DNA from: Seohaeicola saemankumensis
Lineage (GTDB): Bacteria > Pseudomonadota > Alphaproteobacteria > Rhodobacterales > Rhodobacteraceae
Assembly: GCF_021021435.1 (NCBI RefSeq)
Contig: NZ_JAINWI010000003.1
Span: 1 to 64,000, forward strand
Direction: 5' to 3'
DNA: 64,000 nucleotides
Under the pieces are notes generated by a model. The model was not told where the DNA came from. It worked only from the letters and a program-made list of their open reading frames with translations, and did no database searches. Positions 56,683 to 64,000 of the stretch are shown one piece after another. How positions within the stretch are numbered: the first letter of the stretch is position 1; each line of letters begins with the position of its first letter. The position numbers and the translations under genes were made by a program.

Positions 56683-58020
56683 ATGCAGGTCACCGAGACC
56701 CTGAAAGACGGCCTCAAACGTGAATATGAGATCATCGTGACGGCTTCCGAGCTTGACGCGAAGGTCAGCGAGAAACTGGCCGAAGCGCAGCCCGAAGTCG
56801 AAATGAAGGGCTTTCGCAAGGGCAAGGTGCCGATGGCGCTGCTGAGAAAGCAGTTTGGCCCCAAGATTCTGGGCGAAGCGATGCAGGAAAGCGTCGATGG
56901 CGCGATGAGCGATCATTTCGAAGCCACTGGCGACCGTCCCGCGCTGCAGCCGCAGGTCACCATGATCGACGGCGAGACCTGGAAAGAAGGTCAGGACGTC
57001 AAGGTCAAGCTGGCCTATGAAGCCCTGCCCGAGATCCCCGAAACGGACTTTAGCGGTGTCGCGCTGGAGCGTCTGGTCGCCAAGGCCGACGATGCGGCGG
57101 TCGATGAGGCGCTGGCCTCGCTGGCTGAAACCGTTCAGGATTTCGACGATCGCAAGAAAGGCTCCAAAGCCAAGGACGGCGACCAGATCGTTATGGATTT
57201 CGTCGGCAAGGTCGACGGAGAGGCTTTCGAGGGTGGCTCTGCCGAGGATTATCCGCTGGTTCTGGGCTCCAACTCCTTCATTCCAGGCTTCGAAGAGCAA
57301 CTGGTCGGTGTGAAAGCCGGTGAGGAAAAGGCCGTCACGGTCAAATTCCCTGAGGAGTACGGCGCGGCCCATCTGGCTGGCAAGGAAGCGGTGTTCGATT
57401 GCACTGTGAAAGCCGTCAAAGAGCCGAAAGCCGCCGTGATTGATGATGAACTGGCCAAGAAGTTCGGGGCCGAGGATCTGGCCGCGCTGAAAGGCCAGAT
57501 CTCCGAGCGTCTGGAAGCCGAGTATGCAGGTGCTGCCCGCGCTATCGTCAAGCGTGGTCTGCTCGACGCGCTTGACGGTCTGGTCAGCTTCAATCTGCCG
57601 CCAAGCCTTGTTGACGCGGAAGCCAACCAGATCGCGCACCAACTGTGGCATGAAGAAAACCCCGATGTGCACGATCACAACCATGACAAGATCGAGCCGA
57701 CGGACGAGCACAAGAAGCTGGCTGAGCGCCGCGTGCGTCTGGGGCTGCTGCTGGCTGAAACAGGCCGCAAGGCCGAGATCGAAGTGACCGACGCCGAAAT
57801 GACCCAAGCGGTGATGGCGCAGGCGCGCCAGTACCCAGGGCAGGAGCGTCAGTTCTTCGAATTCATTCAGCAGAATGCCCAGATGCAGCAGCAACTGCGC
57901 GCGCCGATCTTTGAAGACAAGGTTGTCGATCACATTCTGGGTCAGGCCAAGGTGACTGACAAGGAAGTGTCCAAAGACGATCTGCAAAAGGCCGTCGAAG
58001 CATTGGACGAAGACGAATAA
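56683..58020 (+). CDS. tig: Trigger factor
   Basis: Ribosome-bound chaperone and prolyl isomerase, 445 residues. The N-terminal ribosome-docking motif [17 protein letters not shown] is at about residues 44-60. The FKBP-type PPIase domain ([21 protein letters not shown], about 165-185) is in the centre, and a long helical arm runs to the C-terminus. The start at 56683 ([10 protein letters not shown]) follows AAGGAC; the frame runs back through the tRNA and is not used. The start is only 24 bases after the tRNA CCA, and a hairpin terminator follows the stop. Confidence 0.97.
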   Translation: MQVTETLKDGLKREYEIIVTASELDAKVSEKLAEAQPEVEMKGFRKGKVPMALLRKQFGPKILGEAMQESVDGAMSDHFEATGDRPALQPQVTMIDGETWKEGQDVKVKLAYEALPEIPETDFSGVALERLVAKADDAAVDEALASLAETVQDFDDRKKGSKAKDGDQIVMDFVGKVDGEAFEGGSAEDYPLVLGSNSFIPGFEEQLVGVKAGEEKAVTVKFPEEYGAAHLAGKEAVFDCTVKAVKEPKAAVIDDELAKKFGAEDLAALKGQISERLEAEYAGAARAIVKRGLLDALDGLVSFNLPPSLVDAEANQIAHQLWHEENPDVHDHNHDKIEPTDEHKKLAERRVRLGLLLAETGRKAEIEVTDAEMTQAVMAQARQYPGQERQFFEFIQQNAQMQQQLRAPIFEDKVVDHILGQAKVTDKEVSKDDLQKAVEALDEDE

Positions 58021-58049
58021 TCGTCCTTATCCTGTGAACCGGATCAAGG

Positions 58050-58079
58050 AAGGGCTGCCCGCAAGGGCGGCCCTTTTTT
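58050..58079 (+). terminator. Rho-independent terminator after tig
   Basis: AGGGC-T-GCCC pairs with GGGC-G-GCCCT around a GCAA loop and ends in a run of six T on the plus strand, 30 nt after the tig stop. Confidence 0.9.
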
Positions 58080-58150
58080 CATGGCGCGGCCTTTTTCAGT
58101 CCGGTTAGGCACTCAGTCAAAGCAGCGCATTCCGATGACGCATGCGCATG

Positions 58151-58180
58151 AAAAAACCGCGCAGGATGGTCCTGCGCGGT
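58151..58180 (-). terminator. Rho-independent terminator of the rpsF-rpsR-rplI operon
   Basis: ACCGCGCAGGA and TCCTGCGCGGT form a perfect 11-bp stem with a 3-nt loop. The preceding A-run is a T-run on the minus strand, 37 nt beyond the rplI stop. Confidence 0.9.
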
Positions 58181-58216
58181 CTGTTGCCCCCGAACGGGGA
58201 AAGATCGAGAACGAGC

Positions 58217-58816
58217 TTAGCCGTTGTCGCGCTCGTCGCGGTCGTAGTCTTCGTCCGAACCGGCCGAACCGATATCGTCGAAAAGCTCCGAGATCTCGAA
58301 TTCCGCTTCGGCTTCGGCTTCCGCCGCCAGTTCGCGGATCGACTTGCCGGCAGCTTGAAGTTCGGCTTCTTCCGGCGAACGGGCCACGTTCAGGTGAATG
58401 GTGACCTCGACCTCGGGGTGCAGCGTGACGGATACGTCATGCAGGCCCAGTTCCTTGATCGGACGGGTCAGCACGATCTGCTTGCGGTCAACGGTGAAAC
58501 CACCCTCGGCTGCTGCATCCGATGCGTCGCGCGGCGTGACCGAGCCGTAAAGCGCGCCGCCATCCGAGGCGGAGCGAATCACAACAAAGGTCTGGCCGCC
58601 AAGGCGTTCGCCCAGTGCTTCGGCTTCTTTGCGTGTCTCAAGGTTCTGTGCCTCAAGCGTCACCTTACGGGCCTCGAAATCGGCGATGTTGCGCGGCGAG
58701 GCAGACAGTGCCTTGCCCTGCGGCAGCAGGTAGTTGCGGGCAAAGCCGGATTTGACGTCGACGACGTCGCCCATCTGTCCAAGCTTTGCAACGCGCTCAA
58801 GAAGGATAACTTGCAT
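58217..58816 (-). CDS. rplI: 50S ribosomal protein L9
   Basis: A 199-residue bL9 with the two-lobed dumbbell layout. The conserved N-terminus [19 protein letters not shown] is followed by [15 protein letters not shown], then a long connecting helix and the C-terminal lobe with [13 protein letters not shown]. The tail after about residue 150 is very acidic and longer than in E. coli L9 (149 residues). It is third in rpsF-rpsR-rplI. Confidence 0.97.
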   Translation of the reverse strand: MQVILLERVAKLGQMGDVVDVKSGFARNYLLPQGKALSASPRNIADFEARKVTLEAQNLETRKEAEALGERLGGQTFVVIRSASDGGALYGSVTPRDASDAAAEGGFTVDRKQIVLTRPIKELGLHDVSVTLHPEVEVTIHLNVARSPEEAELQAAGKSIRELAAEAEAEAEFEISELFDDIGSAGSDEDYDRDERDNG

Positions 58817-58828
58817 CTGCTTTTCTCC

Positions 58829-59056
58829 TTACTTCACGGCATAGGGAAGCAGGGCGAGGAAACGGGCGCGCTTGATGGCACGCGACAGTTCACGCTGCTT
58901 CTTTGCCGAAACGGCGGTGATGCGGGACGGCACGATCTTGCCGCGCTCAGAGATGTAGCGCTGCAGCAGACGTGTGTCTTTGTAGTCGATCGCAGGAGCA
59001 TTGTCGCCCGAGAAGGGGCAGACCTTGCGGCGGCGGAAAAATGGTTTGGTAGCCAT
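58829..59056 (-). CDS. rpsR: 30S ribosomal protein S18
   Basis: A 75-residue bS18. [16 protein letters not shown] at the N-terminus, [28 protein letters not shown] with the RNA-binding core, and [21 protein letters not shown] at the end are textbook. It binds 16S rRNA with S6. It lies 29 nt after rpsF and 12 nt before rplI. Confidence 0.97.
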   Translation of the reverse strand: MATKPFFRRRKVCPFSGDNAPAIDYKDTRLLQRYISERGKIVPSRITAVSAKKQRELSRAIKRARFLALLPYAVK

Positions 59057-59085
59057 GGTTTAGCGTCCTTTATCCTGGCTTCAGA

Positions 59086-59553
59086 TCAACGGCGTTCGCG
59101 GCGTTCGCCGCCACGGTCACCACCACGGTCGGGACGGTCACCGCCACGATCCCCACGGTCACCACGGTCTGGGCGGTCACCACGGTCTGGGCGGTCGCCA
59201 CGGTCCGGACGGTCACCACGGTCGCGGTCGTCGCGCTTCTGCATCTGCACCGAGGGGCCTGCGACATGTTCATCGACCTTGATGGTCAGAACGCGCATGA
59301 CATCGTCATGCAGGCGCATCAGGCGTTCCATCTCCTGCACGGCGGTGGCCGGTGCATCGGTGCGCAGCAGGGCATAGTGACCCTTGCGGTTCTTGTTGAT
59401 CTTGTAGGCCATCGTCTTGACGCCCCAGTACTCGTGATCCACGACGGTACCGCCGTTATCAGCCAGAACTGTGCCGAAATGTTCGATAAGACCCTCGGCC
59501 TGCGTATTCGACAGGTCCTGACGGGAAATGAAGACATGCTCGTAAAGCGGCAT
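59086..59553 (-). CDS. rpsF: 30S ribosomal protein S6 with Arg/Gly/Asp repeat tail
   Basis: A 155-residue bS6. The core (about 1-100) begins [15 protein letters not shown] and includes [18 protein letters not shown] and [21 protein letters not shown]. Residues about 107-155 are a low-complexity repeat of [10 protein letters not shown] units ending GGERRERR. S6 binds S18 in the platform; extended tails vary widely and may be glutamylated or bind RNA. The start at 59553 follows AAGGAG; the GTG two codons earlier is less likely. It leads the rpsF-rpsR-rplI operon. Confidence 0.97.
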   Translation of the reverse strand: MPLYEHVFISRQDLSNTQAEGLIEHFGTVLADNGGTVVDHEYWGVKTMAYKINKNRKGHYALLRTDAPATAVQEMERLMRLHDDVMRVLTIKVDEHVAGPSVQMQKRDDRDRGDRPDRGDRPDRGDRPDRGDRGDRGGDRPDRGGDRGGERRERR

Positions 59554-59656
59554 GTGCACTCCTTGTTTTTCAAGCGCATTTCATAGGAGGGTCATTCCTT
59601 CCGCGACCCATCCACGAGAGACTGCGCGGTTCAACGAAACTGCGAAAGGAAAGCGG

Positions 59657-59685
59657 CCTATACGCGGGTTCTGCCGCCTTGGCAA
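59657..59685 (-). promoter_or_regulatory. Candidate promoter for rpsF-rpsR-rplI
   Basis: On the minus strand TTGCCA (59685-59680) and TATAGG (59662-59657) are separated by exactly 17 nt, about 104 nt upstream of the rpsF start. The spacing and hexamers fit a housekeeping sigma factor. No experimental support is available. Confidence 0.5.
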
Positions 59686-59843
59686 GCGCTCAACCCGCAG
59701 ATGCGACAGTGGTGCTGCCTGTGTAGCAAGGCCCGCGCGCTCGGGCGTTCATGCCGCAGACTGGCCCCGAACAATCCGGGATTGTGCCGCACTGGTGCCG
59801 TTTTTCTAGCCGAGCCTGTCAGCGGTTAATGGAGGGTTTTCAA

Positions 59844-60341
59844 GTGGCGTATTCTTCAGATCTAACACCTGTCGCAGCCCCTGCAGCAAGGCCATTTACC
59901 GTCGTGTCCCCGAACCGGTCAGGTTCGCGCGCGCTGGCCAGCGCAGCCCGTTTCACCGGCGTGGTATTGATGCTGGCTGCTTTGGGCATTTGGATACTGA
60001 ATGGTCCCCTCTGGGATGCCGAGATGATGCTGATGCGTCTTGCGGTATCGGTTCTTTTCATGTGCGCGGGGCTGGGGCTATTGCAATTCGGTCGCGCCCG
60101 TCCGCAGGATGAAATCCACTTTGACGCCAGCAAGGGCCAGTTGCGCCATGTCCTGCGCGGCGCAGATGGCATCGCCCGTGTGCGGCAACGCTTTGCGTTG
60201 TGTGATCTGGGCGAGATCGCGATTGACGTGGATAGGATGATCTTGCGCGACCGGTCCGGCGAGATCGTGATGGAGTTGTCCGGCCTGCCGCGCGCTTCCT
60301 TGCAGATTATCCGTGATGCCCTGCGGCAGCACAGCCATTGA
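59844..60341 (+). CDS. Two-helix membrane protein, uncharacterised
   Basis: A 165-residue protein not recognised with confidence. Two hydrophobic segments at about residues 37-54 and 62-80 (with MLAALGIWIL and VLFMCAGLGLLQFG) are followed by a cytoplasmic beta-rich domain of about 75 residues (DEIHFDASKGQLRHVLRGADG; EIAIDVDRMILRDRSGEIV). The start is placed at the GTG at 59844, because GGAGGG lies 8 nt ahead, rather than the ATG at 59829, which has no ribosome-binding site. It is divergent from rpsF and 154 nt before the yceI-like gene. Confidence 0.65.
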   Translation: MAYSSDLTPVAAPAARPFTVVSPNRSGSRALASAARFTGVVLMLAALGIWILNGPLWDAEMMLMRLAVSVLFMCAGLGLLQFGRARPQDEIHFDASKGQLRHVLRGADGIARVRQRFALCDLGEIAIDVDRMILRDRSGEIVMELSGLPRASLQIIRDALRQHSH

Positions 60342-60494
60342 TGCACGGCATAGGTATAGATGCCGGATTCCGCACCGACGGAAAGTTCATTGTTCATCTT
60401 CTCACATGACCTGTGGCTTCCTGTGGAATTGCCGCGACGCTGAGAAACGTCATGTTGCGACCATCTGACATGAGTTCAACAGGAGAGATCAACC

Positions 60495-61073
60495 ATGAAA
60501 ATGACTTTTGCCGCCATCGGCCTTGCCGCTGCCCTTGCTACGACCCCCGCTTTGGCAGCACCCGAGAAATACACCCTTGATGCCAGCCACAGCCAGATAC
60601 TGTTCTCGTACAGCCACCTTGGCTATTCGACCACCTGGGGCATGTTCTCGGGCTTTGAAGGCGAGATCATGTTTGATCAGGAAGAGCCGTCCGCGTCCAG
60701 CGTCACCGTATCCATGCCCGTCATGTCGATGCTGACAGGCTGGGAAGGCCGTTTCCAGCATTTCATGTCCGAAGATTTCTTTGGTGCCACCGAAGAGGAC
60801 ATGGTCAGCTTCACATCGACCGCGATTGAAGTGACCGGTGACGATACAGCCCTGATCACAGGTGACCTGACAATGAACGGCGTGACCAAATCCGTCGTTC
60901 TGGATGCCAAGCTCAACCAGGCCGGCGATCACCCGATGGAGAACAAGCCCTGGGCCGGTTTCGACGCGACAACAACGCTGCTGCGCAGCGATTTCAATGT
61001 CGGCGCTTTCGCACCCTTTGTGAGTGATGAAGTGACCGTGCAGATCTCGATCGAAGCGATGAAAGCCGAGTGA
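60495..61073 (+). CDS. YceI family periplasmic lipocalin-like protein
   Basis: A 192-residue secreted protein with a signal peptide of about 22 residues (ending ALAAP). The YceI domain has the entry YTLDASHSQILFSYSHLGYS, FMSEDFFGATEEDMVSFTS, GDLTMNGVTKSVVLDAKL, and WAGFDATTTLLRSDFNVGAFAP. YceI proteins bind isoprenoid quinones or other amphiphiles in a beta-barrel. A second YceI domain fused to a cytochrome b561 domain lies 2 kb further on. AGGAGAG lies ahead of the start. Confidence 0.93.
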   Translation: MKMTFAAIGLAAALATTPALAAPEKYTLDASHSQILFSYSHLGYSTTWGMFSGFEGEIMFDQEEPSASSVTVSMPVMSMLTGWEGRFQHFMSEDFFGATEEDMVSFTSTAIEVTGDDTALITGDLTMNGVTKSVVLDAKLNQAGDHPMENKPWAGFDATTTLLRSDFNVGAFAPFVSDEVTVQISIEAMKAE

Positions 61074-61103
61074 TCGGTCGCCTCCATTGACATGGTTCAA
61101 TTG

Positions 61104-61134
61104 AAAAGGCCGCCAGATCGCTCTGGCGGCCTTT
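61104..61134 (+). terminator. Rho-independent terminator after the yceI-like gene
   Basis: AAAGGCCGCCAGA pairs with TCTGGCGGCCTTT around a short loop and ends in TTTG-TTTT on the plus strand, 30 nt after the stop. Confidence 0.9.
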
Positions 61135-61218
61135 GTTTTCGGGGGGTGTCCGGAAGCCGTGTTGGTTTGCTTCGCCTTAACCCGAAATGGCCCATGCAGC
61201 CCTCTTTTCCAGCCGACG

Positions 61219-62163
61219 ATGCGCTTGCTACAACACAACTTTCGCCGTTTTCTCGATGCCCTTGACGAGCTGAGTCCGGCCTTGATCCAGCACGCCTACA
61301 CGAAGTTCCAAGAGATCCGACAAATGACTGCGGCGCGGTCCGAAACCGAAGCGCGGACCATTCAAGAGCACAGGTGCCCTTTTTGAAGCGGCGAGCGACG
61401 CCAGAAGCGGGGCTGCACACGGACCAAGGTCCAACGATCTATGCAATGGCTGTCTGAAGACCTGTGCAGGCCGGACTGGAAGTGCCATGAGTCGCCTCCA
61501 TCGTCCTGACCTGTTTGGCATCGCGTTCAGGGATATGCTGGCCATATCAGCGCGCAGTCGATCCGCAAGCTCTCGACGCGGCTCAAGCTCAATAAACACA
61601 TAGTCTGGCGCTGGTGGACACTGGTGTTCTTGGTCATCGGCAGCGGCACTTTGCAGACCCGCAGAATGTTCCACAACCGCCGCGCCCGCTGGAAAGATTT
61701 CACGACGCAAGGACTGAAAATGATGCGGGGTCTTTCGAGAAGGAAGATCCCTATCCTCACCGGTGAAGATCGTGATGGTTTTTGCCTCTTTCAGCGGCTA
61801 CCGAACTGCAAAGGAGCGGGGGGGGCGATGAAACCCTTGGTGCCAGCTGAGGCCATGCCCTGCTCGGCCGGTGCGGATGGTTACAGGCACCTCGCTGCGG
61901 CGGGTGACATCGCGCACTTCGTCGTCGGCAGCAAGCCAGGCAAGCGAGGCGCCGCAGGCTGCTGTCACATCCAGAATGTAAACGCGTTGCGTGCCCGCTA
62001 TGACCGGCTTAGAAAACCCTTATGCAGAGCTGCCACGAAGAATCTGAACGGCATCATTCGGTGCATACAGGTGAGGCTGGCGGGGATACTGCCGACAGAG
62101 GTTTTTCGTGCATCATGGGCCAGGTGCTGGTCCGGTCGGACATCTGCTTTGAGCCTTTTTTGA
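61219..62163 (+). pseudogene. Decayed IS1595-family (ISXO2-like) transposase
   Basis: Recognisable in pieces. An N-terminal part (61219-61386) ends in EHRCPF at a stop, where the zinc-ribbon CxxC should continue. A second piece in another frame (61442 to about 61542) reads CNGCLKTCAGRTG and RLHRPDLFGIAFRDML. A third, back in the first frame (61543-62163), contains RKLSTRLKLNKHIVWRW, LKMMRGLSRRKIPILT, HFVVGSKPGKRG, HIQNVNALRARYDRL and LCRAATKNLNGIIR. The block around the first catalytic Asp is not visible, so a deletion is likely. At least two frameshifts and one stop make it inactive. No clear terminal inverted repeats were found. Confidence 0.8.
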
Positions 62164-62992
62164 CAAAAAGCCGCCCCGTTGCATCCAACATGACCAGACC
62201 AACCTTCTTTCTGCGACTGTCCCATACCTGCTTGTGGGAACGTAGGTCCGCGATCGTCTGTGTCGCTGCAAAATTAACTTTCATTGTGCATGGGATGCCA
62301 AGGTCATTCTTGAAAGATACCAGATATCCGAATTGACCAGATTCCAGCCCTAATTCAGCCGCCCTCATCAGGGATAGTCACAACGCCCAACAGAAAAGGA
62401 AGGTGGTGTTCGAAAAAGTGATCCGGGCGACGAAGCGCTCTTTGACGAGTGCGCGCGTGTGCATCTCAAGCCTGGGAGGAAGCTTTCGCGGCGGGCAAAC
62501 GGGATCGGGTTTCGCAGCCGGTCGTTCACGACAAATTATCATTTCGCGCCGCTTAGAATTCAAGGCAAAGGGAAACCATATCATTCGCGGAACTGGCTCA
62601 AACGGGCGATCCCCGAACGCAATTTGCATCACCCAATGGGAAACCCCAAAAACCACGCGTAGAATTTAACGCGACAATGATACCTCCGACCTTCGACGCC
62701 TGGCGAAAGCGGCCGGAGTAACTTTGATTTAGCTGCCTTGTGAGTCTTACGACTGCGCCTTGGATCCTGCACAACAATCCAGCAGTTCCGGAAAAGAGAA
62801 CGCATTCAAAGACATATGGCAGATAATCTGCCATATGTTCAGCCGACAGTGGAAGTCTGCGTCTGAACGCCGGTGCGACATCAATCTGCCCGCGTCATGG
62901 TGTTCGCGCGTGCGGTGAGAGGCAGCTCTGTCCGCACAGCCCAAAAACACGGTTTGCAGACAGAACCTTTTCTTTTGAATACACCGCCTTTT
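62164..62992. other. Region without a recognisable gene beside the IS remnant
   Basis: About 830 nt. Several open frames of 60-105 codons exist on both strands, but none shows a known motif or a good ribosome-binding site, and the base composition is less GC-rich than its neighbours. It is probably degraded or imported DNA next to the IS1595 remnant, or uncharacterised non-coding sequence. Confidence 0.5.
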
Positions 62993-64000
62993 TCAGTTTG
63001 CGCTGGCCACGCGTTGCGCGGTGAGGGCGACAGCAATGCCGACCTCGAAGGCGAGGGTTCCAGCCTCATCAACACTGGCTCCGATCCTGAAATCGCGGCG
63101 ATCCAGCGTCATCTCGCCCGTCATATCGGCCTGATTGCCGTTCAACTCTAGCGCAAAGGGCAGACGCACAGGCACGGCATTACCCTTGATGCTGAGGGTT
63201 CCGTCCGCAACAAAGCCATCACCGTCGCGCAGGATATCCGCCTCGAACACAGCGCGAGGATGTTTGGCCTCGTCGAAGAAATCGGCCCCCATCGCTTGCC
63301 CTGTCACCGACCCGAGGCTGAGAGAGCCGATGGTGACCTCGACTCGCACCGAACCGTTACGGTCCTGCGCGGGATCGTCGACAAAGCTGATCTGCGCGGT
63401 CCAGTCACTGAACTTTCCCGCGACATCGCTGCCCATCTGACGGATCGTCAGTGCCAGCGTGCCATTCTCGACCTGCCAGTCACCGGCGGCGGCGGTCTGC
63501 TGCGCGGCGCTCTCGCTGTTGGCAGGCAAGCTGATCAGCGCAGGCGCGGCACCCGCGCCCAGAATGCCCAGCCAGATGATTCCAGCGGCCACCAGTGGCA
63601 GGGCATGACCTGGTTGCGCGGGGCTTGGGGTGGTTGTGGCTTTGGCCAGCGGCAACATGCGGCGCAGGGTGTCATCCTTGTCGATCAGGTGGTGTTTCAA
63701 CGCGCCTGCGACATGCAACAGGATCGAGATGATCAGCACACGTGAGGCCAGAAAATGCACCGTGGACGCCGCATCCGCGACAACAGCGCTTTGTGGCACA
63801 AAGAAAAGTGTTTGGCCCAGTGGCCACCAGATCGGGGCGAAACCGCTTGTTGCAGCATGATGCACCCAGCCCGACAGCGGCGTGATCAGCATTGCCCCGT
63901 AGAGCAGCCAATGGACCGTTCCCGCCAAATTCGCCTCGGTGCGGCGTGCGCCGTTCAGCAGGCCGGGGCTTGGCTGGCTGATGGCCCAGATGATCCGCCC
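62993..64000 (-). CDS. Cytochrome b561 - YceI fusion protein (5' end beyond the window)
   Basis: A partial gene, at least 335 residues; the frame stays open to the window edge, so the true start is not visible. The N-terminal part is a cytochrome b561-type four-helix membrane domain with haem-ligand histidines (TVHWLLYGAMLITPLSGWVHH and later LLHVAGALKHHLIDKDD). A further helix at about residue 145 precedes a periplasmic YceI-type beta-barrel (about 180-335) with FDEAKHPRAVFEADI, GTLSIKGNAVPVRLPF, and MTLDRRDFRIG. It probably transfers electrons across the membrane with a quinone-binding domain attached; that is inference. A TTG at 63928 is not the start. Confidence 0.88.
   Translation of the reverse strand, partial: GRIIWAISQPSPGLLNGARRTEANLAGTVHWLLYGAMLITPLSGWVHHAATSGFAPIWWPLGQTLFFVPQSAVVADAASTVHFLASRVLIISILLHVAGALKHHLIDKDDTLRRMLPLAKATTTPSPAQPGHALPLVAAGIIWLGILGAGAAPALISLPANSESAAQQTAAAGDWQVENGTLALTIRQMGSDVAGKFSDWTAQISFVDDPAQDRNGSVRVEVTIGSLSLGSVTGQAMGADFFDEAKHPRAVFEADILRDGDGFVADGTLSIKGNAVPVRLPFALELNGNQADMTGEMTLDRRDFRIGASVDEAGTLAFEVGIAVALTAQRVASAN

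Noticed and set aside
59095-59232. Short tandem repeats suggesting a CRISPR or satellite array
   Set aside because: They are in-frame codons of the S6 C-terminal tail, with no spacers.
62054-62368. Minus-strand frame of 104 codons beside the IS1595 remnant
   Set aside because: Overlaps the transposase pseudogene, no recognisable motif, no good ribosome-binding site.

Overview
The window is a 64-kb chromosomal stretch from an alphaproteobacterium, almost certainly a Rhodobacteraceae (roseobacter-type) bacterium. This is inferred from the high GC content, the gene families and the gene order. The markers are heterotetrameric sarcosine oxidase soxBDAG, the yajC-secD-secF-ccmABCDG arrangement, glnB-glnA next to an NAD(P)H-hydrate dehydratase, RTX- and Hint-domain small proteins, and a LuxI-family synthase beside a two-component system. 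No database search was possible; names rest on motifs and family knowledge.

Layout. 0-4 kb: a probable IS110 remnant, dusA, a small RTX-repeat protein, and a ccmI-ruvX-DUF1289 operon. 4-10 kb: soxBDAG (sarcosine to glycine, formaldehyde equivalents and H2O2), then sodB. 10-25 kb: host-attachment protein, rarD, a LOG-family hydrolase, a LysM protein, an Atm1-type ABC exporter, an RND efflux pump with its adaptor, and a yfgM-bamB-der envelope/ribosome cluster. 24-35 kb: TspO-like protein, DUF2235 hydrolase, serS, then one co-directional block: yajC-secD-secF, TauE/SafE transporter, Mth938-like protein and ccmABCDG. 35-44 kb: acnA, DUF1223, a three-gene cobalt-type nitrile hydratase (thiocyanate-hydrolase-like split architecture) coupled to an EamA transporter, an isolated fliG, a 51-residue secreted Cys peptide and purB. 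44-49 kb: bioY, then an acyl-homoserine-lactone synthase homologue, a membrane histidine kinase and a single-domain response regulator, with no luxR. 49-60 kb: hydrolase-OsmC fusion, DUF3445, lytic transglycosylase, glnB-glnA, nnrD (epimerase domain absent), a Hint protein, tRNA-Leu(UAG) just ahead of tig, and rpsF-rpsR-rplI. 60-64 kb: a YceI protein, a decayed IS1595-family transposase, about 0.8 kb with no recognisable gene, and a cytochrome b561-YceI fusion cut by the window edge.

Most of the window is housekeeping and metabolic chromosome. Cytochrome c maturation is split: ccmI lies about 28 kb from ccmABCDG. Two loci stand out as systems. One is the nitrile-hydratase-like operon, with four genes overlapping by 4-11 nt. 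The other is the luxI homologue plus kinase plus receiver, which may be a quorum-sensing circuit with a two-component output in place of LuxR. Mobile DNA is limited to two broken IS remnants. No CRISPR array, prophage or plasmid function was seen.
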